A stretch of DNA of 64,000 nt from Coprinellus micaceus (GCA_951394405.1 OX596337.1:2046001-2110000); one strand, 5' to 3'. Shown: positions 45,925-57,204, counted from the first letter of the stretch. Notes: generated by a model not told the origin, from the sequence alone. Translations and numbers: made by a program.

Positions 45925-46518
45925 TTCGGAGGAGGGGGCGAGCGACGCGTCAGGGAGGGGAAACCAAGATCCAAATGGCGAGCGCTCCCTGCCGCGAGGT
46001 GGTTCTGGTCAACCCGTGTTCATCATCACGGAAGGGCAGAACACGCTCTACACGTGACTTGCAACTGTCGCCCGAGCACCGCCTCTGCCGAGTCCCGACG
46101 CGCCAGGCCCGACACGGTGTCGCGAGCGCGACTGCAATTGAATTGAATGGACCCTGCACGGAGGGGAGTGAAAGAAAATTGAACTGATTATCTAGAGTCG
46201 GGGAAGCGAGATTATCGAATGTGGAGATCTGAGGGTCGAGCTCCTCCGTAGTGCGCGGGCTGGGAGTCATCTGGACTCCGGACGTACCCTGGCCTCCTTC
46301 CTCAAAGCTGGGTGGAGGACTGTCGTCTACGATGCTGAGGCCAATATGGAAGCAATGTAGCTATGAGAGCAGTGTCAGGGGTGTGGCCGTGGATATTTGT
46401 TGTTGTTGTTTCACGCGTCACGATATCCCAACCAAAGCCCTTTGCTTCGCGTCCACGACTATCCCTTGCTCGGTTTTGGCCCATCTCTCTCCTCCTCTCC
46501 GCACGCGATAACCTCAAG
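45925..46518. promoter_or_regulatory. Divergent promoter region CDC14 / MBF factor
   Basis: 594 bp between the start codons of two cell-cycle genes. ACGCGT hexamers, the core of the MluI cell-cycle box, occur at 45945-45950 (21 bp before the CDC14 start) and 46413-46418 (about 100 bp before the MBF-gene start, within TCACGCGTCACG). A GTT-repeat (TTGTTGTTGTTGTT) lies just before the second. Confidence 0.45.
46413..46418. promoter_or_regulatory. MluI cell-cycle box (ACGCGT) upstream of the MBF gene
   Basis: Perfect palindromic ACGCGT about 100 bp upstream of the start codon of an APSES factor of the family that binds this very sequence in yeasts. Function is inferred from that match only. Confidence 0.4.
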
Positions 46519-48937
46519 ATGCCAGAGGCCCAAATATTCAAGGTACGCAACGATGGGCTCTCTCTTCTCCCGGTCAGCCCCTTAATCCCTGCCCAACAGG
46601 CCACGTACAGTGGGATACCTGTCTACGAGATGTATGTGCCCGTAAACGCGATAAATCACCATTTTGACCTCAATGACGCGCAGGATGTGTAAAGGGGTAG
46701 CTGTAATGAGGCGTCGCTCCGACTCGTGGCTCAACGCGACCCAAATTCTCAAAGTGGCTGGCTTCGACAAGCCCCAACGAACCCGCGTTCTGGAACGCGA
46801 GGTCCAGAAGGGCGAACACGAGAAGGTCCAAGGAGGATATGGCAAATACCAAGGTAGATCTCACCCCTCCCCTATTTAAACGTGCCTACAAAGACTTGAA
46901 CAGGAACCTGGATTCCGCTCGAGCGAGGGCTCCATCTCGCCCGACAGTACAACTGCGAAAATCTCCTGCGCCCCATCATCGAATTCACACCTGCCGCCAA
47001 GAGCCCTCCCCTCGCCCCCAAACATCTCGTTGCCAATACCGCAAACCGCCCTACTCGCAAACCTTCCGTGCCCGAAGTCCCTGTTACAATCGGAACAAGG
47101 TCTCGGAGACAAGTAGACGAAGAGTCGGACCGTGAAACCCTGTCAGCGCGCGGCTCAGAGGATGGTTCGATGACACCATCGCCTTCCGAAGCCTCCTCAA
47201 GCTCTCGTACCCCTTCACCTATTGGTAGCCCTGGACCGTCGTACGGACCAAACGGTAGAGGCGTTCGAGGAGGGCGATATGTCCAGTCCGCAGACGACTA
47301 CGATGATATATCCGAAAGCGGCCCACATGAAGCTGGAAACCCCAGATCATATGGCGACCAAATTCTTGAATATTTCATTTCCGACACCCACCAAATCCCT
47401 CCAGTACTCATCATCCCGCCGGCAGACTTCGATCCCAATATGGCCATAGACGATGATGGACATACCTCTCTTCATTGGGCCTGCGCCATGGGGAGGATAC
47501 GGATAGTGAAGCTTCTACTCTCCGCAGGCGCTGACATCTTCAAAGTCAACAATGCGGGGCAGACAGCCCTGATGCGCAGCGTCATGTTCGCAAACAATTA
47601 CGACGTTCGCAAGTTTCCTGAACTTTACGAGCTGCTTCACCGGTCGACTTTGAACATCGACAACTCAAATCGAACGGTGTTCCACCATATTGTGGACGTC
47701 GCGATGTCCAAAGGGAAGACGCACGCAGCCCGTTACTACATGGAGACTGTGTTGAGTCGCCTTGCGGATTATCCCAAAGAGTTGGCGGACGTAATTAACT
47801 TCCAGGACGAGGACGGGGAGACCGCATTGACGATGGCGGCGCGTTGCCGGAGCAAGAGGCTTGTAAAACTCCTCATTGACCACGGAGCTGACCCCAAGCT
47901 CCTGAACCATGATGGAAAGAGTGCGGAAGACTATATCCTCGAAGACGAACGCTTCCGTTCGTCCCCCGGACCCTCTTCTCGCGCCGTCGCCATGTCGTAT
48001 CGAAATTCCCAAGTCGCATTTCCTCCTCCCGGTGCCCCGGCGAGCTATGCTTTTGCTCCCGCCAACTATGACCGACCCCCCCTTCACCACTCCGTTGCTG
48101 CCCAACGTGCGAGTACCCGATGCATCAACGACATGGCATCGATGCTCGACAGCCTCGCCGCGTCCTTTGACCAAGAACTTCGCGACAAGGAGCGCGACAT
48201 GACGCAGGCACAGGCATTGCTAACGAACATCCAGGCTGAAATCCTCGAAAGCCAGAGGACTGTGACTCAACTTCGACAGCAGGCTGAGCACTTACCACAA
48301 GCCCAGCACAAGTTGGCAGAGTCGCAAAAGGTTCTGTTGGAGAAGATGGGCAAGCGGTATCGGCTGGGCTACGAGAAGTGGGTGAAGGATGAGGAAGCTA
48401 GGGAGAAGCTAATTCGGGACGCGGCGAACGGGAACTTGGAGTTGACGCCGGCAACAGCGACGTTCATCGTTGAGGAGGAGGTTGACAGTGGTGAGGCGTT
48501 CAATGCGAATGGTGAGAGGAAGGGTAAGCGAAAGGCCCAAACGCAAGAGGAGGACGTTCAGGACTTGATCGCGCTGAATTCGAACATCCCTGGGGATCCA
48601 GAGGAGTTGCGGCGGGTTTGCGAAGCATTGCGGGAGGAGGTTAACCACTTCAAGAAGAGGAGAAAAGTTGCGTTCGACGAACTGGTGACATTCCAGGCGG
48701 AGACGGGTACCAGTGGGAAGATGAGCGAGTACAGGAGGTTGATTAGTGCTGGTTGTGGAGGTGTTGAGCCTGCCGATGTCGACAATGTGCTAGGAATGCT
48801 CCTTGAGGTACGTTTCTGGTACTCTATCTTGCTGGAACACGCGCCTCATCCTTTTCCAGACCCTCGAGGCAGAAGATCCCAACTCGTCATCAGCTGCATG
48901 GAGCGGAACGAAAACGCAAGCGACCGCAGGGTCATAG
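46519..48937 (+). CDS. MBP1: APSES/KilA-N and ankyrin transcription factor of the MBF/SBF type
   Basis: DNA-binding component of the G1/S transcription complex. Exon 1 (46519-46542) encodes MPEAQIFK; exon 2 gives [11 protein letters not shown]; exon 3 from about 46681 gives [20 protein letters not shown] and [20 protein letters not shown], with the winged-helix wing [20 protein letters not shown]. This is the APSES domain. A Ser-rich linker precedes ankyrin repeats: [40 protein letters not shown], and [20 protein letters not shown] with [21 protein letters not shown] coiled coil follows ([20 protein letters not shown]). The end is spliced (donor after LLE at about 48807) to [20 protein letters not shown], stop 48935-48937. 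Reading straight through that donor would give a longer, unlikely tail. Confidence 0.95.
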
Positions 48938-49250
48938 TCTGTGTTTCTGATTCCGTTTTCTACTGCCTTGTGAGACCTCTGGATTCATATTTATTTGCGA
49001 CACCGTTTCAATTCGTTGTACAACACGTGTATTGCTTCTGGGACTTTTTGGTTGGCAATATAATGGTCTGCAGACAATGATATTTTGTCAGCTCAGTGGG
49101 GTACTATGGGGAAAGGCTTGAAAGCCATGTCGTCACGTGGTCCAAATTTTTGGCGTTGCTGTCCCATCACGGTTTCGGCCTGGCGCGCTTTCCGACTCGC
49201 CAACATCATCCTCTCCGCCCTTGACACGTCCCGGTGTCGAGCGACCAGCT
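48938..49250. other. Intergenic region MBF factor / uL24m
   Basis: 313 bp between two genes on the same strand, with a T-rich 3'-end-like stretch at 48945-49075. No gene is seen. Confidence 0.45.
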
Positions 49251-50521
49251 ATGTCGGCCACCCTCAAATACTTTACCCGTCGGGCGGCCATCGACGCTAC
49301 CACTACCAACCCGTACACGACTAACCTCAACCACCTCCTCACCGTCCCGAAAGGATGGAGGGTGCGCCGGTCCATATACGACCCGAAGGTCAAGTCGGTT
49401 CGGACGGGGGATCGAATTAGGTTCTGGAATGTTGTTCCTGGAGACCAGATTAGAATACGGGGGGACAAGACTAATGCTCTGCATGAGGTGTTGAGTATTA
49501 ACAGGCTGAGCAACCGGGTGTTCGTCAAGGGCGCTGTCAATGTACGTCGGCTTCCTGTTTTCGCTGCAACCCATGCATCCTGACGAGCTTTGTAACAGGA
49601 AAAATCGGAGAACAAGGTCGCGCAGACCAAGAATTTCCATTACTCTCGGTGCCAGCTGTTTGTTGGCAACTACGAGTTCCCGACGAAGGACGGTGTGGGG
49701 AAGGAGGTCGTTCCGTATGTTTACGTCTTCCTGCAACCGCGACGCTAGTTGAGCGTATTCCTTCACAGTGTCTTTGCTCAACGAGTGACAAACACGAGAC
49801 CAGTGTGGAACCTCCTTCGAGGTCGCTTCGCGTGGAAGCGTGCTGCGACCAAGACCCTTCCCCGGATTCCTTGGGAGACCGGCTACGTCGACATTCCGTG
49901 GCCTAAAGTTGAGAAACCTACACTTCCCGAACGTATGTCCGCCTGCCCATTCGCGAGTAGGTTGAAGGCTAACGTGGCAACGCAGCAACCATCTACGATA
50001 CTTCCAAGGATGTTGTCACCCAAGTGACGTACAAAGTCCCCACTATTTCGCAAACCCTCAACAGTCCCCTCCCTCGTGCTCCTTCAGAAGACGAGTTCCT
50101 CACCGCCCTCTACAACCCCGCATACAACCCCGAGTTCATCAACTCCGCTAAGCCCTTCGAGCTGTTTCTTTTCAAGGAACTCTCCAACCCCCACGCACGC
50201 GCCAAAAAGGCCCAGCGCTGGAAGATGCGCAAGTCCCTCCAGAAAGCTCGCTTGGATGAGATCATCGAGCAGGAGATGAGGCATCCCAACGGCCGCACCG
50301 AGCGCGAAATCCGGGCGGAGTCTGCGTTCAGGTGGAGGCAGGAGTTGAAGGACGAGGTGGAGCAGCAGAAGAAGATGAGGTGGAAGGATCGCGTTGCGGA
50401 CGTCAACATGATCAGGAAGGCGAGAAAGAAGGTCAAGAAGGAGGAGAGGCAGAGGCGCAAGTTGACCGAGTTGCAGCTCGATGTGTCCGAGGCCAACCAA
50501 TTCATCCCCAAAGAGATCTAG
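49251..50521 (+). CDS. MRPL24: Mitochondrial ribosomal protein uL24m
   Basis: Assembly-initiator protein of the mitochondrial large subunit. The start at 49251 gives MSATLKYFTRRAAIDATTTN. The KOW domain is present: VKSVRTGDRIRFWNVVPGDQ, then IRIRGDKTNALHEVLSINRL and SNRVFVKGAVN. After an intron: NFHYSRCQLFVGNYEFPTKD and VFAQRVTNTRPVWNLLRGRF. Fungal extensions follow: WETGYVDIPWPKVEKPTLPE, then EDEFLTALYNPAYNPEFINS, and a long basic helical tail (RWKMRKSLQKARLDEIIEQE to KKVKKEERQRRKLTELQLDV), ending ANQFIPKEI. At least four exons. The tail is much longer than in bacterial L24, typical of fungal mitoribosomal proteins. Confidence 0.88.
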
Positions 50522-50924
50522 AGCGACTCTACCCCCTCACCCCTTTGTCCGCTTTATGTATTGACACTAGCATACCATTTTAATACCAGCAGTATTCTGG
50601 CACTGGAACTGTGACTGTGACGGCAAGCTAGAGAACGATGCCCAAAACAGGGTTTGTCGGAGGATGTGAGAACCGAATTGGGAACCGGGCGGTGTGGTGG
50701 CTTTGACCTGCAACGTCCCTTGCTTTCTCCCATTCGGGATGACACCCCACGTCTAACTCGGTCCACCGCACAAGGCTCTAGGCACTGCCTTCCTTTCAAT
50801 TCCCTGTTTCTTGGATATATCTTAGCTCTCTACCTCTTCTCGGCACCCTGAGCACGTCCTGAGCACGTCCTGAGCACGTCCTATACATCTGTGAGAAGTC
50901 CCCACACGCCTATAATCCAACACC
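50522..50924. other. Intergenic region uL24m / nucleoside transporter
   Basis: About 400 bp holding the promoter of the transporter gene. Its only structural feature is the 11-bp tandem repeat near 50848-50880. Confidence 0.45.
50848..50880 (+). repeat. Three perfect copies of an 11-bp tandem repeat
   Basis: The unit CTGAGCACGTC is repeated three times without mismatch, ending 44 bp before the nucleoside-transporter start codon. Each unit includes GCACGTC, which contains a CACGT half E-box. The repeat lies in the expected 5' leader or proximal promoter. Confidence 0.85.
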
Positions 50925-52556
50925 ATGCCTCTGCCCCCGGATTCGCCACAAGCCCTCTACCACTCGGTGCCCCAGCTACCCGAAGCTTCCAACTCTGAGA
51001 TAGCACTAGACGCTGAAGCGGAAGACTTGGACCCGCCACAGGACATTCCACCCGAGCTCATTGACCATAAAATTAAGTGGATCAACTTCGTGCTAGGGTG
51101 TGCTGTACTTTTGCCATGGAATGGTGCGCCGTCGATGTCCATTCTTCTGCGTAGTGTCATGCTAATGCACACCCTTGCTTGTAGTCACTATCACGGCAAC
51201 GCCATATTTCCTCTCGCGTTTGCAAGGATCGTCATTGAAGTCGACCTTCGGGTCCTATTTGACGACCACGTTCACGCTCTCGAACTTCATATTCCTCGCC
51301 CATGCCACAATCACCTCCAAACACGTCAGCTACCCCTCTCCCATGCCTTGGGTAAACGTTGATATTCCTTTTAGATACGACCGTCGAGCCGGACTCGTTC
51401 GATGATCATCTGGCTCACTGTCCTAAACGCGTTGCTCACCATCAGCACCTTCTTTGTCCCAAGCACCGGGCTCTTCGCTATCTTTGTCCTCTTCAACGGA
51501 GCCACACAAGCGGCAGCAGGAGCCTACTTCCAGACTTCTACAATAGCAGTTGCATCGCTATTCGGGCCCACGGCCGTCCAGGCTATGATGTCAGGTCAAG
51601 CTGCTGTAGCCGTGGCGGTTAGCGGCGTTCAGGTCATCAGCTCAGCGACCTCAACAATCGGAAAACCAAAGAATTTCGCGGGGGATGGCTCGGCGGAGGA
51701 GAAATCCGCGTTCTTCTTTTTCCTCCTCGCGACCGTGTTCCTGGTCGTGACATATTTCGCCCACGAATACCTCGTGCGTATGCCGTTGTATGCCCGCGTT
51801 GCTGGCTCGCTCGGGGAAGAGGCCAAGATCTCACTCCCGAGCGAGGGTCACCATAGATCGGTGTCGCGTGCACGCAGCGAGATAGAAGACAGTTCGAACG
51901 TTTTGAGGGTTGCGAAGGCTAACATCAACTATGAAATCGCAGTAGCTTGTGTGTTCATGATCACTCTGGTATGTTCTGTCAACCGAAATACACTCCTAAT
52001 GCTGTCTGCTGACTGCTGTCTCTCATTTCCCCCGTCTTTTCGTTTATCGTAGTCCATCTTCCCACCGATCACCCTCTCGATTCAACCTACCAACCCGACA
52101 TTCCACCCCTTGCTGTTCAGCGCCATCCATTTCCTTGTCTTTAATATCGGAGACTTTTTGGGGCGTTGGGTCTGCTCCTTCCCTTTCATGCTCATCTGGT
52201 CGGGCAAACGCCTTCTCTCGATGTCGATCGCCCGTATCCTCTTCATCCCCCTATTCCTTTTGTGCAACATCCAGCGCCCCTCAAGTGACACTCCTCCAAC
52301 TCCTTTCATCAACTCCGATATTACTTTCTTCTTGATACTGTTTGTTTTTGGATGGTCGAACGGATTCGTCTCCAGTTTGTGCATGATGGCTACCCCGTCT
52401 GTTGAGCACAATCCCAAGCTGAAAGGACGGGTAGCCGACGTCGATGTTGCAGCGACTGTGGCGAGCTTTTGCCTCGTGGGTGGGTTGGTGCTGGGGAGTA
52501 TTGCGAGCTTCGCGGTGCGCAGCGCTATTTGTGACTGTAATCCATTTACATTGTGA
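50925..52556 (+). CDS. Equilibrative nucleoside transporter (SLC29 family)
   Basis: Polytopic membrane transporter for nucleosides. Soluble acidic N-terminus (MPLPPDSPQALYHSVPQLPE), then helix 1 IKWINFVLGCAVLLPWN, joined across an intron to VTITATPYFLSRLQGSSLKS and TFGSYLTTTFTLSNFIFLAH. Later exons: SRIIWLTVLNALLTISTFF, GLFAIFVLFNGATQAAAGAY and FQTSTIAVASLFGPTAVQAM with MSGQAAVAVAVSGVQVISSA, the conserved helix 4-5 region. After the cytosolic loop come ITLSIQPTNPTFHPLLFSAI, FLVFNIGDFLGRWVCSFPFM, TFFLILFVFGWSNGFVSSLC and ATVASFCLVGGLVLGSIASF, ending CDCNPFTL. Eleven helices are expected. At least five exons. Plasma or internal membrane cannot be distinguished. Confidence 0.92.
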
Positions 52557-52985
52557 TTCCTACTTCTGCTATTGGTTTACACGAAGGCCCCCAGGACCAT
52601 TGTGCCCTACATACGCTACATATATGCCGGACTCGGATGTTAGTGCTAATAATTTAGATGGATGGGTAGATGTGTCGTGCCGCGCGGAACCGAAGGTGAA
52701 GGGAAAAGTCCAAGGAACTAGTAATACACGGAACAGAAGACGAGATGTGTTCCACCGAATTAGACGATGACGAAGAAGGCATAGGAGATATAGGGTTGGA
52801 GGGCACAAGGTACCCACGTTTTGGTGCAGGAAGGGTCCCTTCCGAAGCCTGCAGTCCTCCTTATCGATTGTATATGAAACGCGTCGGACACGCCGTGCAC
52901 GCGTTGTATGTTGTGTTGGATGTCCGCAGCCCACATGACCGCATTCACCTCTCTACCTCTTGGCCGATAGACCCAGCTTGGAAAC
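52557..52985. other. Convergent intergenic region
   Basis: About 430 bp tail-to-tail spacer. Short open frames on both strands are not supported by any family. No gene is seen. Confidence 0.45.
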
Positions 52986-53924
52986 TCAGCGCGTGGAGAG
53001 CATTGGCTGCCAAACTCCGTACGCAATTTCCTCCAGGTGGTGCAGGACGACCCGATCCCAGAGAATGGGGATCACGTTCGCCTGTGGGGATAGAATAAGC
53101 ATGTATTGCGCTAGTATATAAGGGAAGCAGGTTTACCTGGAGATAGTGAACACACGCCCTCGACACCCTCCTCGCGAGTGTTTCAAGGTTGACGCGGCGA
53201 TCCCAACCGTCAAGAGGGATCTCATAAGTCAAGGAGTTGTACCCAGCCCACTATCTGCGCATCAGCATCTAGGTGAGGCTGAAGGCTGCCACGATGCTTA
53301 CCTTGACCTTCAACAGAATCCTACGATGGTGATCAGAGTGGAGGTCGTGGAACGAGTAGGCGTCGTTGTTCGAAAGTCGAGCACGGGCCTGAGCCTCGTC
53401 AAGGCCAATACCGCCCATAAGCGTACCCTTTCGCTTGAATTTGATACGGTGTCCGGTACCGCGGCCGTATCCCGCATCCATGTTCATGTTAGAGAAGAGG
53501 GAGACAGCGGAGTTGCGCCGGGAGCGGGGCATGATTGGGGTCATGGGTGGGTAGCTGTCGTAGTCACCATAGGAGTCGTAGCCATCTCGCGGGTCCATCA
53601 TGTCGTAGCCTTTGTGCACCGTCAGCCCCTGGACTAGAACGAGCGAAGTGTGGACAGACCTGGTCCTGTCAACCGGCGGCTCGTGGGCACGAGCGCAGTT
53701 GACGGTTCACCGTACATGGGATACGAGCCATGGGGGTACTGAGGATAATCCATGAGGTCGTAATCCCAGTATCCAGGACCTGTACATACCGGGTCGGATG
53801 CGGCGTGCATCATAGGGGGATGGTCATACACACCTCCGCCATATGGGCTACCATAGGACATCGATGCTCGTCGAGACAAGGACCTGGAGAAGCCATCGTA
53901 GCTGGGAGCGTAAGCCATACTCAT
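52986..53924 (-). CDS. DUF6741 fungal protein of unknown function
   Basis: Starts MSMAYAPSYDGFSRSLSRRA at 53924. The N-terminal half is Tyr/Gly/Pro/Asp-rich and disordered (GPGYWDYDLMDYPQYPHGSY; YDMMDPRDGYDSYGDYDSYP). The conserved C-terminal domain begins RIKFKRKGTLMGGIGLDEAQ, then ARARLSNNDAYSFHDLHSDH, RRILLKVKWAGYNSLTYEIP, LDGWDRRVNLETLARRVSRA, CVHYLQANVIPILWDRVVLH and HLEEIAYGVWQPMLSTR, with TGA at 52986-52988. About five exons; intron borders near 53270, 53150 and 53060 keep the domain in frame. I recognise this as a domain widespread in Agaricomycetes and currently without a function. The Tyr-rich N-terminus may be phase-separating or structural, but that is speculation. Confidence 0.8.
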
Positions 53925-55016
53925 GGTGGGCGAGTAAAGTAAGGAAGGGGGTTTGGCGTGCTAGGAGCGAGCATTCCGCGTCTTAAGTAGCGGCGAGATG
54001 CCCGGACCCAAATGTAGAGGAGACAAACATTCGTTTCGATGCAACGTGTCTGTGGTGGCAATAGAACCTCCAGGAAATGTCGCAGTAGACCTGATAGGTA
54101 CACCGTCCGATGGAGCCGCTATGTAGGATCCGGAAGTTGTCACAGGAACCTTTTTGCCGTTTTTAACCTGACGCGGTGGAGAGATAAGGCTTGTTCATCG
54201 GGCTTGGTTTTACCTCTACCCACGAAAGCAACGAGGTTTTTAATGCCATGAGAGCAGCCAAGGGTATACTTCCCCGAGTTCTAAGTAGGACCTTGCTTGC
54301 ATTTAGCGGCATTTTCGGTTAACATCGTGCAGATATCAGCAGCACAGTTTCTTGAGTCCTTGCCGCCTGTCAGAATTCGTCCAGTCTCCGGGTGGTGGCG
54401 AATCATTGGACACCACCTCGTCGGGTTTGGGTAGCGAAGCCTTCTATTTCAGCATGGGTGGATTCTAAGTACCGTCTGATCCCACCCAAAAGATGCCCGG
54501 GAACGAGTAGGTGGTGCAGGGTGCAGGTGGTCAATAGGCAACCAGTGATGGGCTCGCCAAACTCGAACACGACGTTTCCTTTTGCGGCACGGTGCACGGC
54601 AATACACCCAACCAAACAACACCGCTTACCTTCGTCAACGGAGAATCCTGGTATTCGTCCAATGGCTGCTCGACTTGACTCAGCCAATCCTCCGGCAGAG
54701 GGCCTACGTACCACCCCGACGAGGCCTTTGGGCGCTGTGCACAGTGGTGTGGGTTGGTTTCGACTGGTATAGGAAACTTGACGGCATACCTTGAAGCTGA
54801 TAACTCTACGGGCTCACTCAGCGAATCCCGTGCGCCCGAGACTTGGAGGCACCTGGACCAGATGCTTATTGAATCCTCGACCAGGCCGCCTATGCTCGTG
54901 GTCTAGCCAGCATGTGTCTCCAGGCACCGCGGAGGACTCACCAGTTCTCTATAAAAGTATCCTGAAGTTGTGGTTGACGACTATCATCTCATTGGTCTAC
55001 AACCTACTTCTCAGTC
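53925..55016. other. Divergent intergenic region upstream of the FAD-linked oxidase
   Basis: About 1.1 kb. It contains overlapping open frames on both strands at 54392-54772, including a minus-strand frame (54403-54714) with a tolerably protein-like sequence, but no family is recognisable. The last 70 bases, with a TATAAAAG box at about 54951-54958, look like the core promoter of the oxidase gene. Confidence 0.45.
54951..54958 (+). promoter_or_regulatory. TATA box of the FAD-linked oxidase gene
   Basis: TATAAAAG about 60 bp before the start codon at 55017, a normal position for a regulated fungal promoter. Seen in sequence; activity inferred. Confidence 0.45.
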
Positions 55017-56803
55017 ATGGCCATCGAAAAGACCCTAATCGAAGAAGTTAAAGGTGATGTAGTCGCCCCGGACAGCCCCGACTACGAGGCGGCTATTGCT
55101 AGGTGGGCCACCAACGCCCAGCGCAACGCCAAAGTCGTCGTCTTTGTCAAGGATTCCGAGGACGTAGCCATCTCTATCAAGTATGCGAAGGAGAACGATC
55201 TCCCAGTTGCCGTCAAGGGCGGGGGTCACAACGCCGCAGGCGCCTCCTCTGTTGAGGATGGTGTGGTCATAGACCTATCTCGCTACCTCAACCAAGTGCG
55301 GGTCGAACCCGACAAGCGCTTGGGGTATGTTGGCGGAGGATGCGTGTGGAAGACTGTCGATGAAACCGCCATCAAGTATGGCCTCGCCACCGTCGGTGGT
55401 ACTGTTAACCATGTAAGCTATCACTATCTTGTGCTCGACGGCGATTAACGGCTGGCTGTGCAGACCGGTGTGGGAGGGTATGCCAAAAGGTCTCGCTTCT
55501 CCATCGGTTCTTACTTTGCCTAGGTTGACTCTAGGTGGTGGTTACGGTTGGTTGACCAACCGCTATGGCTTAGCCACTGACAACATCCGTCAGGTAATCA
55601 ATCTACTTGGATTTCGCGTCCAATCCTGCTCATGGCTTGCATAGGCAACTGTCGTGACTGCCGATGGCTCCGTTCTCACCGCCAACGACAAGGAGAACGA
55701 AGACCTCTTCTGGGCCATTCGCGGAGGTGGAGGGAATTTCGGCGTTATCACCGAGTTTATATTCGAGCTCTACCCTCAGAGGAAGACGGTCTTTGCGGGT
55801 CCGATTGTCTACGCCCCCGACTCTCTCAAGGAAATAATCGACGTAACTCAGCGCTGGTGGCCCAACGCTGGGGAGAACGAGGCCATGTGCCAGGTCGCGA
55901 CTGTGGACCCGGACTCAGGCAATGTAGGCGCGGCTGTTTCACAGGTGGAAGTCCTGCTGACGTCGAATACTTCTTAAAGCCCGTGTTTGTCTTGCTTGTC
56001 ATGTACAATGGCTCTGAGGAGGAGGGTCGCGTCGCGTACAAAGAGTTCCTCGATATTGGTGAGCACATTGAATGCCTCGGCTAGCTCATTGTCGAATTCC
56101 TCTTTCCAGGCCCCATTGCCGACATGGCGAAGGAGCTCCCTTATGAGCAGCTCAACACGTTGCAGGTAAGTGCATACAGCTCGTGGTAGGAAACGCGTCA
56201 CTCATACGCCCCGATCCAGAACGTGCAGTCCACGCGCAGCCAGGGGTGGTACCTGAAGGGTATTTCCCAGAAAGCCCCGGACTTTGAAGGCGCCATGAAG
56301 GTCCTCATGGGTGCGGGAGACCTCGCCCAGAACCAGAAGTTCTTCCCAAGCATCATCTGGGAATACTTCCCCCTCTCCAAGGTCAACGCCGTCCCTGTCT
56401 CGGCAACCGCGTTCCGCCGCGAGCTCACCCCTAACATTCTCTTCACTTTCGCTTGGGGAGGTGCGAAAGACCGCACTTCCGAGGCCCGTGCTGCTGTACA
56501 GAACATGGTGGACATCCTCATCGCTGGCCAGAAGGATCTGTCGAAGAGCGAGGAGTTTGGGTACACGAACTATGGTCCGTGAATGTGATCGTGATCAATG
56601 TTGTGGTGGTTTATTATATTAACACGATTGATCCTTCCACAGACACGGAAGCTGCCCCTGCGCAGGTCCGTAACACTGCGGGGAGTGTGGACCGAGCCAA
56701 GATTGCTTTCGGTTCCAACTACCCCAAGCTGCAGCAAATCAAGAAGAAGTATGACCCGGAGAACGTCTTCAACCGCTGGTTCCCCATCATTCCTGCTGCT
56801 TGA
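55017..56803 (+). CDS. BBE-like FAD-linked oxidase (6-hydroxynicotine oxidase-like)
   Basis: Oxidoreductase of the PCMH-FAD/berberine-bridge-enzyme family. It starts MAIEKTLIEEVKGDVVAPDS. The flavin-binding domain shows RWATNAQRNAKVVVFVKDSE, the covalent-FAD histidine in PVAVKGGGHNAAGASSVEDG, and LATVGGTVNHTGVGG continuing to LTLGGGYGWLTNRYGLATDN. The second covalent residue, a Cys in classical BBEs, is not present at that position, so attachment is probably by His alone. Then ENEDLFWAIRGGGGNFGVIT. The substrate domain follows with ITEFIFELYPQRKTVFAGPI. The BBE C-terminal motif is FGSNYPKLQQIKKKYDPENV, ending FNRWFPIIPAA. About eight exons. There is no clear signal peptide, unlike many secreted BBE proteins. 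The substrate is unknown; these enzymes oxidise alcohols or amines of small metabolites. Confidence 0.88.
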
Positions 56804-57204
56804 CTGGGCGGGGCCAGACGAGTACGGCCAGAACAAAGGGGTGAGATGTTCGAGATATCGCCAGTTCCTGTATATTGGTACCAAGGGTTAGTCTAGAATT
56901 CAGGTTGTTGGTCTTTTTGTGGGATCTCTGTTGAACTCCGTCCAAAATGACGCTACGCTTGGGCACGAAGCACAACAGCCTGATACGCAGGTGTTTCCGA
57001 TCGTTGAAGATGGCCCTTTTTAACGGCGGGTACGAGCTAGGTATTCTCAGAGGTTTCGGTGGCACGGGATTTAACGACCTTTGTCTACCGTGCGTGCAGC
57101 GTAGGCACACCTGGAAGACACAGGGGTAATGACGTCACGGTTTGAGAATCGTACAAATAAGCGCCGGCACCTTTCCGCTCGATCTCACAACTATCTGTCG
57201 CCCA

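Noticed and set aside
48808..49080. Extended C-terminus of the MBF factor to a stop at 49080
   Set aside because: A good GTACGT donor and CAG acceptor give a compact end at 48937. The read-through tail is T-rich 3'-untranslated-like sequence.
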